Positions 27,409-37,769 of a stretch of 64,000 nucleotides of DNA are shown here, piece after piece (within the stretch, counting starts at the first letter, position 1; every line of letters begins with the position of its first letter). The notes below the pieces were generated by a model. The model was not told where the DNA came from. It searched no databases and worked only from the letters and a program-made list of their open reading frames with translations. Both the position numbers and the translations under genes were made by a program. Source of the stretch: an uncultured Bacteroidota bacterium (GTDB taxonomy: Bacteria; Bacteroidota; Bacteroidia; Bacteroidales; SZUA-534); assembly GCA_946186925.1 (NCBI GenBank), contig CAMHPA010000005.1, positions 28,599-92,598 of the forward strand. The letters are read 5' to 3'.

Positions 27409-29279
27409 CAATTCTGCGCAATCACAAATCCTCCGCGCGGCAGCAATTTCACCGTTTTCGGCAGACTGTTGGCGTCGATATTTTCGATTGTCCACGGGCT
27501 GTCGGCATTGCCGCTGTCGGCGAACATTGTGAACTTTCCGTCTTTTATAAAGTCAAGATTCACAGCAATTTCGCGTTCGTTGTCGGTGCCGTTGATGCCC
27601 GCAACGTACCATTTGCCATTGCTTTGGCGCGCAACAACCGCATAATCAGCAGGATAGCCGCCAACGAATTTCGTTTCGTTCCAGGCGGCAGGCAATTGCC
27701 CGAAGAAGTTTTGCACTTCCTGCGGCTGCGCCAGAAGGCTCTCGGGGCGGTCGGCAAGGTGCTGCAGGCCAGACTCAAAGAGCACCGTCAGCGCCAACTC
27801 GTGGGCGTGCGTGGTGATGTGCGGATGCTGCGAATCGGAAAAAGCGCACGGCGTGTAGTCCATTGAGCCGACAACGTTGCGCGTGAACGGCAGCGTGGCG
27901 TTGTGTGCAGCGGCCTTGTTGGTGAAGGTCGGTACGTTGTTGTACCACTCGGCGCCGTAAACCGCTTCGGTGCTCAACAGATTGGGATAGGTGCGCTGCC
28001 AGCCGCGCGGCAGGGTGGCGCCGTGGAAATTCACCGTAAGATGGTGGCGTGCAGCCGATTGCAGCAAATCGATGCAATAACTCATATTCATTTGATTGTC
28101 GCCCGAGAAAAAGTCGATTTTCACGCCCGCAACCCCGATTTTCTCGAGCCACGCGAACTCTTTCTCGCGGTCTTCGGGCTTGTTCAGGCGGAACTTCGGC
28201 CCAGGCGCGCCGTCAATCCAGCCAACCGACGAACTGTACCAAATCAGTGGCTTAACCCCCTGACTAACAGCGTATCGCACGGCGTCTTCAATGGTTTTGC
28301 CGTCCTTCATTTCGTCCCATTCGGCGTCGATGAGCGCGTACGGAAGTTTCAGACTGACAGCCAAATCCACATATTTTTTGATGATGTTGTAATCGTTCGA
28401 GCCGTGATTGTAGGCCCAGTAAATCCACGAAACCACGCCAGGCTCAATCCATTTGGTGTCGTCGATTTGGCAGTCGTCGGCCACGTCGGTAATCAGCGTA
28501 GATTCCACAATATCAGCCAGATTGCCGATAATCGCCACGCGCCACGGCGTCAGGTGCGAGCCGCTGATTTCGGTCTCGTTCTTGTCGGGGCGGACGTTAA
28601 AAATCTCGATGTTGTCGCCGTCGTTCCAAAGGCACGAAGCGCTGTTGTCGGCGCCCACGCCCGATTCGCTCAAAAGCACAAAAACGCTGTCCGACGGCTG
28701 CATAAGCGCGGGGTACGACCAGCGGCAGCACCAGCCGTTTTTCACGAAAGTGCCTGAAAAACTGAACACTGCCTTCTGCTTTGCGGTGGTGTCGGGCGTG
28801 AAAAATCCTTCGTACGACTCGGCCCACTGCATAAACCAGCGGCGCGTGCCTTCCCGAATCTCGTAAGATGTTAATTCTGTGGGAATTGCCATTGGCTCGG
28901 CCACGTTGTGGAACTGATAGCGGAAGGCGATTCCGTTGTTATAGACGCGGAAAATCAGGTCGGTGTTCGCGTCCAGCGCGGCCGTGTACTCGTTGGCCTG
29001 ATTGGTGCAGTGCGACCGCTTGCCAGCAATCATTGAGTAGTCGGCGCTCACCGCTTGCGCGAATTTCAGTTCGGGGGCGGCGGCAAGGCTGTCGTAGCCG
29101 ATTCGGGCGATTGTAAGTGCGTCATTATCAAGATATTTCACAAGATACTTGCCCGTTTCGGCATAAACGGTTATCCGTCCGTCGGGCGAAACTGCGACTT
29201 GTTCTTTTTTTGAACTGCAACTTGCTGAAATCAAAGCAATTGCAATCGCAAACAGCGATATGGCACTGCTTCTTTTCAT
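27408..29279 (-). CDS. GH97 glycoside hydrolase, retaining type, lipoprotein (paralogue 2)
   Basis: The 623-residue lipoprotein (signal ending IALISASC) has the same layout as its neighbour at 25361: N-terminal beta domain, TIM barrel with AGVKIDFFSGDNQ (nucleophile-position Asp) and TEAVYGAEWYNN (likely acid Glu), then a C-terminal beta domain ending LPRGGFVIAQN. Here Cys follows a lipobox, so it should be lipid-anchored, unlike its paralogue. It starts 6 nt after the GH43 stop, so the two are co-transcribed. Differences in the loops around the active site would be the place to look for divided specificity. Confidence 0.92.
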   Translation of the reverse strand: MKRSSAISLFAIAIALISASCSSKKEQVAVSPDGRITVYAETGKYLVKYLDNDALTIARIGYDSLAAAPELKFAQAVSADYSMIAGKRSHCTNQANEYTAALDANTDLIFRVYNNGIAFRYQFHNVAEPMAIPTELTSYEIREGTRRWFMQWAESYEGFFTPDTTAKQKAVFSFSGTFVKNGWCCRWSYPALMQPSDSVFVLLSESGVGADNSASCLWNDGDNIEIFNVRPDKNETEISGSHLTPWRVAIIGNLADIVESTLITDVADDCQIDDTKWIEPGVVSWIYWAYNHGSNDYNIIKKYVDLAVSLKLPYALIDAEWDEMKDGKTIEDAVRYAVSQGVKPLIWYSSSVGWIDGAPGPKFRLNKPEDREKEFAWLEKIGVAGVKIDFFSGDNQMNMSYCIDLLQSAARHHLTVNFHGATLPRGWQRTYPNLLSTEAVYGAEWYNNVPTFTNKAAAHNATLPFTRNVVGSMDYTPCAFSDSQHPHITTHAHELALTVLFESGLQHLADRPESLLAQPQEVQNFFGQLPAAWNETKFVGGYPADYAVVARQSNGKWYVAGINGTDNEREIAVNLDFIKDGKFTMFADSGNADSPWTIENIDANSLPKTVKLLPRGGFVIAQN

Positions 29280-29285
29280 ATCAAT

Positions 29286-30284
29286 TTATTTTGTCTGATT
29301 AACGAATTTGATTGTTCCGTCGGCGTTGAATTCCATTTCGTCAACGCAAACCGAGCGGCGTCCGATGGCGCCCTTCACGCCGTCGATTTCGAGCGTGGCG
29401 TTGTGGTAGAACAGCCACCATTTGCCGCAGAACTCAACCACCCCAGGGTGGATTGTGAAACTGTTCGCGGCTTCGCCCGTAACCTGCCCGCGGGGTGTCC
29501 ACGGGCCGCTGAACGACGGCGCTGTGGCATAGTCGATGGCTTCGCCGCCACGGCCCCACGACGCGTAAATCAGGTAGCAGGTGTCGTTGCGCTTTGTGAG
29601 CCACGGGCCTTCGGTGTATTTCGGTACGTTAACCACCTGAATGTCACTGTCTAACTCAATCATATTGGGCTTGAGTTTGGCCATAAAGCAAGTGCCGTTG
29701 CCCCAGCAGAGCCAGGCGTCGTCGCCGTCGATGTAAACGGTCGGGTCGATGTCGTTCCACCAACCGCGAGCACCGTTCGAAGTCATTGTGTCACAAATAA
29801 TTGGCTTGCCGATTGCGTCAACAAACGGACCCGTCGGCGAGTCGCTCACAGCCACGCCGATGGCGTAACCCGAGTACGGCTGCTTGCCTTGGCAGGTGAT
29901 GTAGTAGTAGAATTTGCCGTTGCGCTCAACCACTTGCGCAGCCCAGGCCGTGCCCACTTTGGGCGTCACGGTATCGGCCCACGCAAAATCGCCAGGGCGC
30001 AGCACCGAGCCGTGGTCGGTCCAGGTTTCCATATCGGCGGTCGAGTAGCAGAGCCACTCGGTGATGTTGAATTCCTTGCCGCCGCCAGCGCTGTCCTGAC
30101 CAGGATAGAACTCGTCGTGGCCAACGTACAGATAGAGCCTGTCACCCGAAACCATTGGTGCGGGGTCGGCAGTGAACTTATTGCGAATGAGCGGGTTGCC
30201 TTCGAAAGTGAAGGTGTTTTGCGATTGCTGCGCCGTGCAGCCAACCGCCAGCAGAGCCAGCCCGAAAAGAAGGTTTTTGTTCAT
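29286..30284 (-). CDS. GH43 glycoside hydrolase, arabinofuranosidase/xylosidase type
   Basis: The 332-residue lipoprotein (lipobox ending LAVGC) is a five-bladed beta-propeller. The three catalytic positions are visible: base Asp in KFTADPAPMVSGDRLYLYVG, the pKa-modulating Asp in NDIDPTVYIDGD and acid Glu in KYTEGPWL. It has a single domain with no accessory module. GH43 enzymes invert configuration and mostly release alpha-L-arabinofuranose or beta-D-xylose; which one cannot be read here. It leads a two-gene operon with GH97. The leader upstream is a long 8-nt periodic array. Confidence 0.93.
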   Translation of the reverse strand: MNKNLLFGLALLAVGCTAQQSQNTFTFEGNPLIRNKFTADPAPMVSGDRLYLYVGHDEFYPGQDSAGGGKEFNITEWLCYSTADMETWTDHGSVLRPGDFAWADTVTPKVGTAWAAQVVERNGKFYYYITCQGKQPYSGYAIGVAVSDSPTGPFVDAIGKPIICDTMTSNGARGWWNDIDPTVYIDGDDAWLCWGNGTCFMAKLKPNMIELDSDIQVVNVPKYTEGPWLTKRNDTCYLIYASWGRGGEAIDYATAPSFSGPWTPRGQVTGEAANSFTIHPGVVEFCGKWWLFYHNATLEIDGVKGAIGRRSVCVDEMEFNADGTIKFVNQTK

Positions 30285-30285
30285 T

Positions 30286-30456
30286 GTTTTAATGTTTAAT
30301 CGGTGAATTGGTGAATCGGTGAATCGTTTAAGGGTTTAAAAGTTTAAGACTAAACAGCGAAGCGACTTACCCCCTAAACCCTTACCAACACCCAACACCT
30401 AACACCCAACACCATTCTGTTAACAACTTATAACTTAATAACTTATAACTTAAAAC
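30286..30456. repeat. Long 8-nt periodic array filling the GH43-CE1 gap
   Basis: From 30286 eight units keep exact phase: GTTTTAAT, GTTTAATC, GGTGAATT, GGTGAATC, GGTGAATC, GTTTAAGG, GTTTAAAA, GTTTAAGA (to 30349). Then comes CTAAACAGCGAAGCG, shared with the araD leader, then CTAAAC-, ACACCC- and AACTTATA-type units up to the esterase stop. The whole gap is repeat-like. I see no gene and no consensus promoter box in it. Confidence 0.8.
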
Positions 30457-31608
<1,152 letters not shown>

Positions 31609-31641
31609 TTATAGTTTTTTTTGACATTAAATTCATATTGG

Positions 31642-31671
31642 CAAACATAATTAAATGGTTTTTAACCACAA
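31642..31671 (-). promoter_or_regulatory. Promoter of the CE1 esterase gene at 30457
   Basis: CAAACATA (31642-31649; TATGTTTG on the minus strand) and CAA (31669-31671; TTG) are 19 nt apart, which is the ideal Bacteroidota spacing. The ATG is 36 nt away. Confidence 0.65.
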
Positions 31672-32042
31672 TTTTCCGCAATATTGAAAATCGGCTTATT
31701 CGTGCGCCGCAGATTGGTGTTCGTAGATTTTTTGTTTTGCCTTGCGGCGAATGGCGGTGAATGGCGGCGGTTTTCGTGCATTGTCCCGATGGTGTTTTTT
31801 ATCGCACAGACGATACCGCCACGATAGTTGTTGGGAACACGGATTTTTTGAACGCAGATGACGCAGATTTAACGGATTGGCGCAGATTTTTCTATGCAAC
31901 ACCAATGCCCGCCCGCATGTAGATGCGGCGCGCTGCGTCTCTGCGTTTTGTGCACCCAATATAAACCTGCAAGGCCGCTATCCTTGCAATGTTTTGCGTT
32001 TGTTCTTGCACTGCCCCCAATAACTATCGGGAAATCTGCCAA
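31672..32042. other. Gene-poor gap with CGCAGAT repeats
   Basis: No convincing gene is present. Within 31852-31893, CGCAGAT occurs three times (near 31853, 31861 and 31882) in an imperfect spacing. A further stretch near 31926-31960 is rich in GCGTCTCTGCG-type words. An 87-codon minus-strand frame here is Arg/His/Ser-rich and resembles translated repeat. The gap separates the CE1 promoter from the paired lipoprotein genes. Confidence 0.5.
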
Positions 32043-32909
32043 TCAGTTTATGGCTTCGCGAATGGTGGCGTTAAGAATATGCACATCGGTCAGATTGCCG
32101 CCGGTCCATACAACCCAGTATATGCCGCGCTCGCCATCATCGTCGGCCAGCTCGAGCATGTGCCGGATTTCGCCCAAAGTACATGTAAACGATTGTTCGC
32201 CAATCTTTTTCAGTATTATGTTCCGCCCGGGGCAGACGGCTTCAATCACATCGGCGCTTGAGCATACCATGCCGATTACCCAGTTGTTCATGGGCACGAC
32301 AGTGCCCGAATCAGACACGAAGGTCATCTCGCCATTGGCGTAGTAGTTGAATGAAACCAAAGCTTCATCGCTATAGCCGTCGAATTCCGATGCGTCGATA
32401 AAGCTGTCGTGCATTTTTAACTCATGGTTTTCGCCATACTGTGTCGCCTTGCGGAATTCCGCGCTTTTAACAACAATGTCGCATGGGCGCTTACTCATCA
32501 CGTAGGCTTCAACCACGTGCGATTTGCCTTCCGGGTCAAGGTCGACGCGCAAGGTTGTGCGGCCGTTGACTATCGGTGCCGACTCTGATGTTATAATACT
32601 CGATGTTGTGTATCTGACATTCAGGAAAAGTGTTGTGGTATCGGTGGTGATGTTGTCAACCGTCACAACCAACTGGTCGTAATCGCTGAAGTTGGCGGCA
32701 GGTTTAATGCTGTCGTCGCCAAACGACCAACCGCACCCTGCCCAGTTTTCAGTGTAGTGCATGCGGTGTGTCTCCGCGTTATATTCGCCACGCCAAGTAA
32801 GGTTTACTTCATCGGGGCTAAGTATGTATTTTGTGTCGCTTGGTGTGCTGCACGCAACGGCAAAAGCTGCTGTGGCCAGCACTACAATTTTATTAAAAGT
32901 TGTTTTCAT
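32043..32909 (-). CDS. Lipoprotein of unknown function (tandem paralogue A)
   Basis: The 288-residue protein has a lipobox ending FAVAC. The body is predicted all-beta, with a jelly-roll-like signature (FSDYDQLVVTVDNITTDTTT, then LFLNVRY), then NGRTTLRVDLDPEGKSHVVE and a conserved C-terminal half (DASEFDGYSDEALVSF, GGNLTDVHILNATIREAIN). It is about 60-70 percent identical to the next gene by eye. I see no catalytic motif. Given neighbours on both sides, a surface glycan-binding role is possible, but that is inference. It follows the paralogue by 81 nt. Confidence 0.75.
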   Translation of the reverse strand: MKTTFNKIVVLATAAFAVACSTPSDTKYILSPDEVNLTWRGEYNAETHRMHYTENWAGCGWSFGDDSIKPAANFSDYDQLVVTVDNITTDTTTLFLNVRYTTSSIITSESAPIVNGRTTLRVDLDPEGKSHVVEAYVMSKRPCDIVVKSAEFRKATQYGENHELKMHDSFIDASEFDGYSDEALVSFNYYANGEMTFVSDSGTVVPMNNWVIGMVCSSADVIEAVCPGRNIILKKIGEQSFTCTLGEIRHMLELADDDGERGIYWVVWTGGNLTDVHILNATIREAIN

Positions 32910-32990
32910 TTATTTATTCTTAACGGATATACTTACGTATTTTTTTCTCTCTTGTCATATTTTGCAAGGTTTCTTACGAGTTCTGTTCGA

Positions 32991-33863
32991 TTAGTTTATA
33001 GCCTCACGGATGGTTGTGTTAAGCATATGGACATCAGTTAGATTTCCGCCCTTCCATACGTTCCAATAAAGGCCATACTCACCATCATCGTCTTCAAGAT
33101 CAAGCATATAGCGAATGTCACCCAAGCGGCAATCAAATGATTGCTCGCCAATTTTTTTCAAAATTATGCGGCGGCCGGGGCATACAGCCTCAATAGGGTC
33201 GGCACTTGAGCAAACAACGCCGATTCCCCAGTTGTTCATTGGCGCAATACGCCCCGAATCGGTGTCCATGTAAGTCATCTCGCCATCAGCGAAAAATTTG
33301 AACGACACCAGCGCGTCATCGCTGTAGCCGTCAAATTCCGATGCCTCGATAAATTTGCCGTGCATCCTCAGCTTACGTTCTCTCCCATATTGTATTGCCT
33401 TGCGGAAGGCACCCCCTAACAAAGTCAGCTCGCACGGATATTTGCTCATTACATAGACTTCAAGTATGTGCGATTTTCCCTCTGGGTCAAGGTCAAGACG
33501 CAAGGTGGTGCGTCCGTTAACGATTGGTGCGGTTTCCGACGATATGATATCGGTATTTGTGTATCTTGCATTAAGAAAGAGGGTTACACTATCGCCAACA
33601 ATGCTGTCAACATCTACAACCAGCTGGTCATAGTCGCTAAAGTCGCCAGAAGGCATAGTACTATCGTCACCAAACCACCAACCGCATCCAGCCCATTTGT
33701 CCAGGTATGTCATGCGGTGTGTTTCTTGGTCATAGTCGCCACGCCAGGTTAAATCAGCTTTGCCGGGCTTCAAAACGAATCTCTTATTGGAAGGTTTTGA
33801 TGTGCAGCATGCTAAGAAAATGACCGTTAAAACCAACAATATGCCGTTGTATGTGGTTCTCAT
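32991..33863 (-). CDS. Lipoprotein of unknown function (tandem paralogue B)
   Basis: The 290-residue lipoprotein (signal ending VIFLACC) mirrors the gene at 32043 along its whole length: NLTWRG/DLTWRG near residue 40, the AGCGWWFGDDS motif, FSDYDQLVVDVDS and the identical C-terminal TIREAIN. The most divergent part is the signal peptide and the first mature residues. No family is recognised. Both genes read the same way between two esterase genes, and a terminator (33958-34001) separates them from the upstream esterase. Confidence 0.75.
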   Translation of the reverse strand: MRTTYNGILLVLTVIFLACCTSKPSNKRFVLKPGKADLTWRGDYDQETHRMTYLDKWAGCGWWFGDDSTMPSGDFSDYDQLVVDVDSIVGDSVTLFLNARYTNTDIISSETAPIVNGRTTLRLDLDPEGKSHILEVYVMSKYPCELTLLGGAFRKAIQYGRERKLRMHGKFIEASEFDGYSDDALVSFKFFADGEMTYMDTDSGRIAPMNNWGIGVVCSSADPIEAVCPGRRIILKKIGEQSFDCRLGDIRYMLDLEDDDGEYGLYWNVWKGGNLTDVHMLNTTIREAIN

Positions 33864-33957
33864 CCTCTTTTTTATTCAGTGACTTTTATACGTATTGGAA
33901 ATGTCTTTGTTACTCGATATTTCTCATATTTATGAATGAAGAATATAAACATATCAG

Positions 33958-34001
33958 TAAAAAAACTGCCGGCTGACATCAAGATTGTGCTAGCCGGCAG
34001 T
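33958..34001 (-). terminator. Terminator after the CE1 esterase at 34023
   Basis: ACTGCCGGCT (33965-33974) pairs perfectly with AGCCGGCAGT (33992-34001). The minus-strand reading ends in a run of seven T. Confidence 0.9.
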
Positions 34002-34022
34002 ATCATTTAAGTGCATAAGTTT

Positions 34023-35135
34023 TTATTTGAACAGCCTTTGAGCGAACAGATACAAATCCTCGCGCCAAACGGGCCAGGTGTGACCGCCTTCTTTCGAATC
34101 GTAGAATTCGTATTTAATACCCATAGTATCAAACTTTTGCATCATTACTTTGCAGTTGTTGTAGGCAATGTCGGTTGAACTGCCTTGCGACAGCCACAGC
34201 AGTTTGATGTTCTTGTTGAACTGGTCTTTGTTGGCTTCCAAATACTTGTAGCATTTGGTGCCGGGGTCGTTGTCGCCGCCGCGGTTGTTGGCAAACCAGC
34301 CCGAGCTGAACACGCCCAGATAGTTGAAGAAATCGTTGTGCGGCATACCCACGTGCATTGTGTAGAGTCCGCCCATCGACAGGCCGGCAAGAGCGCGCAT
34401 TTGCGGACGTGCGTCGACGCGGTAGTTTTTCTCAACAAACGGTACAATGTTGTCCATAATCTCTTTCTCGATGTCATCGTAGCCGCCCACGTTGGCGTCG
34501 AGGCTGACAAGAATCATCGGCACAGCCTTGCCTTCGGCGGCCAGATTGTCGAGAATGATGTTTCCGCGACCTTGGTTAACCCAGCCGCGGCAGTCCTCGC
34601 CACCGCCGTGGATAATGTAGAACACGGGATATTTCTTATTGGTGTCTTTATCGTAGCCGGCGGGGGTGTAGACGTACATTGTGCGCCACGATTTGGTCAC
34701 GCTTGAGAAGTAGTTCTCGGTGCGGATGCAGCCGTGCGGAACGTCCTGAATCTGATATTGTTTGCCACCGTCGAGGTAGGGCACTTCAACGCAGCTCATC
34801 ATACGGCCGCAGCCGAAGAAGGTCTCGCTGCCCGGGTCGTTCACCGACACGCCGTCCACAATCAGGCTGTAGTACTGAATGCCGCTCACAATGCGCTCGG
34901 TCTTGCCCGACCATACGCCGTCGGCGTTTTTAGTCATATCGTACTTTTTCCCGCAAATGTCAACCTGCACCTTTTGCGCTTCGGGTGCGCGCAGTTGGAA
35001 CTCGATGGTGTTGTCGGGGTAGATGGCGGGATATTTGCTACCCTGAATGTTGGTTGTGGCAGGTGTCTGTGCCACTGCAGATGCGCAAAGTGCCAGAGCC
35101 GGCAGCAGTTGCAGCGTTCTTTTGAATTTGTTCAT
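34023..35135 (-). CDS. CE1-type esterase with N-terminal E-set domain
   Basis: The 370-residue exported protein (signal ending ALCASAVAQ) has an E-set/CBM48-like domain (about 40-125), then a CE1 alpha/beta-hydrolase with Ser in LAGLSMGGLYTMHV and His in GGHTWPVWREDL. YPVFYIIHGGGEDCRGW supplies the oxyanion-hole region. Acetyl-xylan or feruloyl esterase activity is inferred. It starts 26 nt after the GH31 stop and so is probably the second gene of a GH31-CE1 operon that ends at the strong terminator. Confidence 0.9.
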   Translation of the reverse strand: MNKFKRTLQLLPALALCASAVAQTPATTNIQGSKYPAIYPDNTIEFQLRAPEAQKVQVDICGKKYDMTKNADGVWSGKTERIVSGIQYYSLIVDGVSVNDPGSETFFGCGRMMSCVEVPYLDGGKQYQIQDVPHGCIRTENYFSSVTKSWRTMYVYTPAGYDKDTNKKYPVFYIIHGGGEDCRGWVNQGRGNIILDNLAAEGKAVPMILVSLDANVGGYDDIEKEIMDNIVPFVEKNYRVDARPQMRALAGLSMGGLYTMHVGMPHNDFFNYLGVFSSGWFANNRGGDNDPGTKCYKYLEANKDQFNKNIKLLWLSQGSSTDIAYNNCKVMMQKFDTMGIKYEFYDSKEGGHTWPVWREDLYLFAQRLFK

Positions 35136-35161
35136 TTTTTATTCCGATTAAAGTTTAGTGT

Positions 35162-37753
35162 TTATAGTTTAATGATAGTTTCTTTTCCTTCATATTCAAC
35201 GCTTTGCGCGATATCAGTTCCCGCAACTTTCACGTTGAAAGTGCGTTTTGCGGGCATTCCGGCAAATGAGCCTTTGCGCTCGCCAATGGTCAGTGTGCGC
35301 GCTGCATCGTTCCAAACAAATTGTATTTCAGACGATTGACCTTTCAGGTAATCGTTGTTAGAGCCTTCGTCTTCGTAGAGTGTGAATGTGGCGTCAGCCT
35401 TCGGGAAAATGGTGATATCCAATTTTTTATAATCGATATTGCTTGTCGATTTGGCGGGTTTGCATTGCGGCAGAATGCTGCCTGCGCGCGCAAAAACCGG
35501 AATGGCTTCAAGGCTGACGGGAACGCTAACTGTCTGTCCGCCTGCAAGATGCTCGCAAGTGGCAAAATCGTACCAGCCGCTTTCGTTTTGCGGCAGATAA
35601 ACATCAGTCTGCGAACATTTTGGCTCGATAATCGGGCATACAAGCAGCGCCGGACCGAACATAAATTCGGTTTGCTGGCAGAGCGCAGTTGAGTCAGCTG
35701 CAAAATCCATCACCAGCGGACGCATCAGAGTGCCACCTTCGGTGACGGCCGCAGCCTGTGAGTAAATATAAGGTAACAAACTGTAACGCAAACGGATAGC
35801 GTTGGTGGCAATGCGCTCTGTCTCGCGGCCATAACGCCAAATTTCGGTGTCGCTCATATAGCCGTGCACGCGCATCATCGGCAAGAACGTGGCGGTTTGA
35901 ATCCAACGCAACATACATTCTTGGTAATCAGCATTTTTATATTGGTCGAACGGACGGAAGAATCCACCGGCATCGTAGGTCCACCACGGGTGCCCGGCAG
36001 CCATAAGGTCCAGTCCGCCAACAATTTGACGACGCAACGTTTCCCAGTCATTGCCCACATCGCCCGACCACAATGCCGAGCCGTAGCGGTGGATTCCGGC
36101 AAAGCCGCTGCGAGTGAGAATGAGCGGACGGCGGTCGGGGTCATCGTTCATAAGTCCTTCATACACAGTTTTGTTCACCATATTCGGATAGATGTTGCGC
36201 ACCATCTCGCCTGGCAGCGTGCCCTTCATCACACGGCGGCCCACAAGGTCGTCGTTCTCGGGCTCTGTTGCGTCCTGCCACCAAGCATCGATGCCGTATG
36301 GCTTGAGTAGGCGGCTGCTGAAGTTTTCCCAGTAGAATTTTGCCGCATCGTTGTCGAAAAAGTCAATCCACGATGTGTTTTTAATATAGTGCCCTTGCTC
36401 GGTGGCCATTTTGCCCACTTCCGAATTCTCATCAATCTTCGACCACACCGAAATCATCAGCCTTGCGCCGATTTTGTGCAAGTCGTCAACAAGTTTTTTC
36501 GGGTTCGGATAGAAGGCTTCGTCAAAGCGCATCGCGTTCCAGCCGTAGCGGCCCCAATATTGCCAGTCCTGCACAATCACGTCCATCGGAATCTGTCGGC
36601 GGCGGAACTCGCGGGCCGTGCCGACGATTTCTGACTGCGAGTGGAACCGCTCACGGCAGTGGATGTAACCCAGAGCCCAGCGCGGCATCAGCGGTGCAGG
36701 ACCTGTAGCGGCACGGTAGGCGGCAATCACGGCGTCGGCCGAGCCGGCAAAAACGGTATAATCAATGCCGTCGGCCACGGGCGAATTGTATGTGGTTGAA
36801 TTAGTTACAAGTTGATACCATACCACTGGGCGGTCGTTTCCAGTGAGTTCGGCGGCAAGTGTGTGCGTGCCTTTCTCAAGTTCGACAATTGTGGACGATG
36901 TTGGCGGCAACCAAACGTTACGCATTTCCATAACAGTTTGTCCGTCAATCTGTAAATTGTGCCGACGCGCCATCGACTGCCCAACATCGAGCAGCAGTGC
37001 GTAGCGACCGCTTTCGGCAATCTCAACAGTCGCTTCAAAGCGGTTGTTCTCACGGCGCTCGCGGCGGGTGCCTTCGGTTGTCGTTACATCAACTTCAACT
37101 GCTTCACTTTCAACGTTTTTCTTTGTCAAAGAAACGCTGTCGGCAGGAATGTTGAAGTTGGTCAGGCCGTAATTGTTCCAAAGCAGGCCGTAGCCCTTGC
37201 TCGACAGCACAAACGGTATGGAAATCTGCGTGTTAACCTGCGTCAGGCGGCGTGGCAACTGGCGCACGTCAAGGTAGCCGTCCTGAAACTGGCCAAGTCC
37301 GTAAAGATGCTCATCGGCTGGCGAATCGAACGTTTCTGTAACATTGAATGTGGCGCTGTCTTGCACCGAGTCGGCCACAACGCTTCGACTTAATTCGCTG
37401 AGAATCAGATTACCTTCAGAGTCATAGAAACTGATTCTAGCGGTTGTCTTGTCAATCTTCGCTGACATCTGCGGAAGCGTCACCACAATCAGGTTGGCGT
37501 AGTCGTTCACCTTCATTTGAGGCTTTTTATCGTTTTCAACGTAAATCCACTCGGGCAGCGACTGCGTTGGTTTGGTTTGAAATTTCACTCGCAACGCATT
37601 GTCGTCCAACGCTTTCAATATCAGTTTGCCATCGCGCATTCCGATGGTGGCCACATCGCCGTCGAGCGAGATTGATGTTACTTGATGGCGGACGCACGAT
37701 GTGGCGCCAAAAATCGCCGAAGTGATTAGAAACGTGAAGAAAAGTTTTTTCAT
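35162..37753 (-). CDS. GH31 glycoside hydrolase, probable alpha-xylosidase, with PA14-like insert
   Basis: The 863-residue lipoprotein (lipobox ending FGATSC) has the GH31 N-terminal beta-sandwich, a TIM barrel with the nucleophile Asp in GIDAWWQDATEPE and the acid Asp in LWSGDVGNDW, and two C-terminal beta domains. Residues about 225-320 (from TTEGTRRERRENNRFEATV to VVWYQLV) interrupt the N-terminal domain and look like a PA14-type module. That insert is known in alpha-xylosidases acting on xyloglucan and in some xylan enzymes. It leads an operon with the CE1 esterase. Its -7 box (37770-37777) is back to back with the glmM promoter. Confidence 0.92.
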   Translation of the reverse strand: MKKLFFTFLITSAIFGATSCVRHQVTSISLDGDVATIGMRDGKLILKALDDNALRVKFQTKPTQSLPEWIYVENDKKPQMKVNDYANLIVVTLPQMSAKIDKTTARISFYDSEGNLILSELSRSVVADSVQDSATFNVTETFDSPADEHLYGLGQFQDGYLDVRQLPRRLTQVNTQISIPFVLSSKGYGLLWNNYGLTNFNIPADSVSLTKKNVESEAVEVDVTTTEGTRRERRENNRFEATVEIAESGRYALLLDVGQSMARRHNLQIDGQTVMEMRNVWLPPTSSTIVELEKGTHTLAAELTGNDRPVVWYQLVTNSTTYNSPVADGIDYTVFAGSADAVIAAYRAATGPAPLMPRWALGYIHCRERFHSQSEIVGTAREFRRRQIPMDVIVQDWQYWGRYGWNAMRFDEAFYPNPKKLVDDLHKIGARLMISVWSKIDENSEVGKMATEQGHYIKNTSWIDFFDNDAAKFYWENFSSRLLKPYGIDAWWQDATEPENDDLVGRRVMKGTLPGEMVRNIYPNMVNKTVYEGLMNDDPDRRPLILTRSGFAGIHRYGSALWSGDVGNDWETLRRQIVGGLDLMAAGHPWWTYDAGGFFRPFDQYKNADYQECMLRWIQTATFLPMMRVHGYMSDTEIWRYGRETERIATNAIRLRYSLLPYIYSQAAAVTEGGTLMRPLVMDFAADSTALCQQTEFMFGPALLVCPIIEPKCSQTDVYLPQNESGWYDFATCEHLAGGQTVSVPVSLEAIPVFARAGSILPQCKPAKSTSNIDYKKLDITIFPKADATFTLYEDEGSNNDYLKGQSSEIQFVWNDAARTLTIGERKGSFAGMPAKRTFNVKVAGTDIAQSVEYEGKETIIKL

Positions 37754-37769
37754 TGCATACATTTTTTAG

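Noticed and set aside
31696..31959. An 87-codon minus-strand open frame in the gap upstream of the CE1 esterase.
   Set aside because: It is Arg/His/Ser-rich, has no plausible fold or start context, and is read from CGCAGAT-type repeats.
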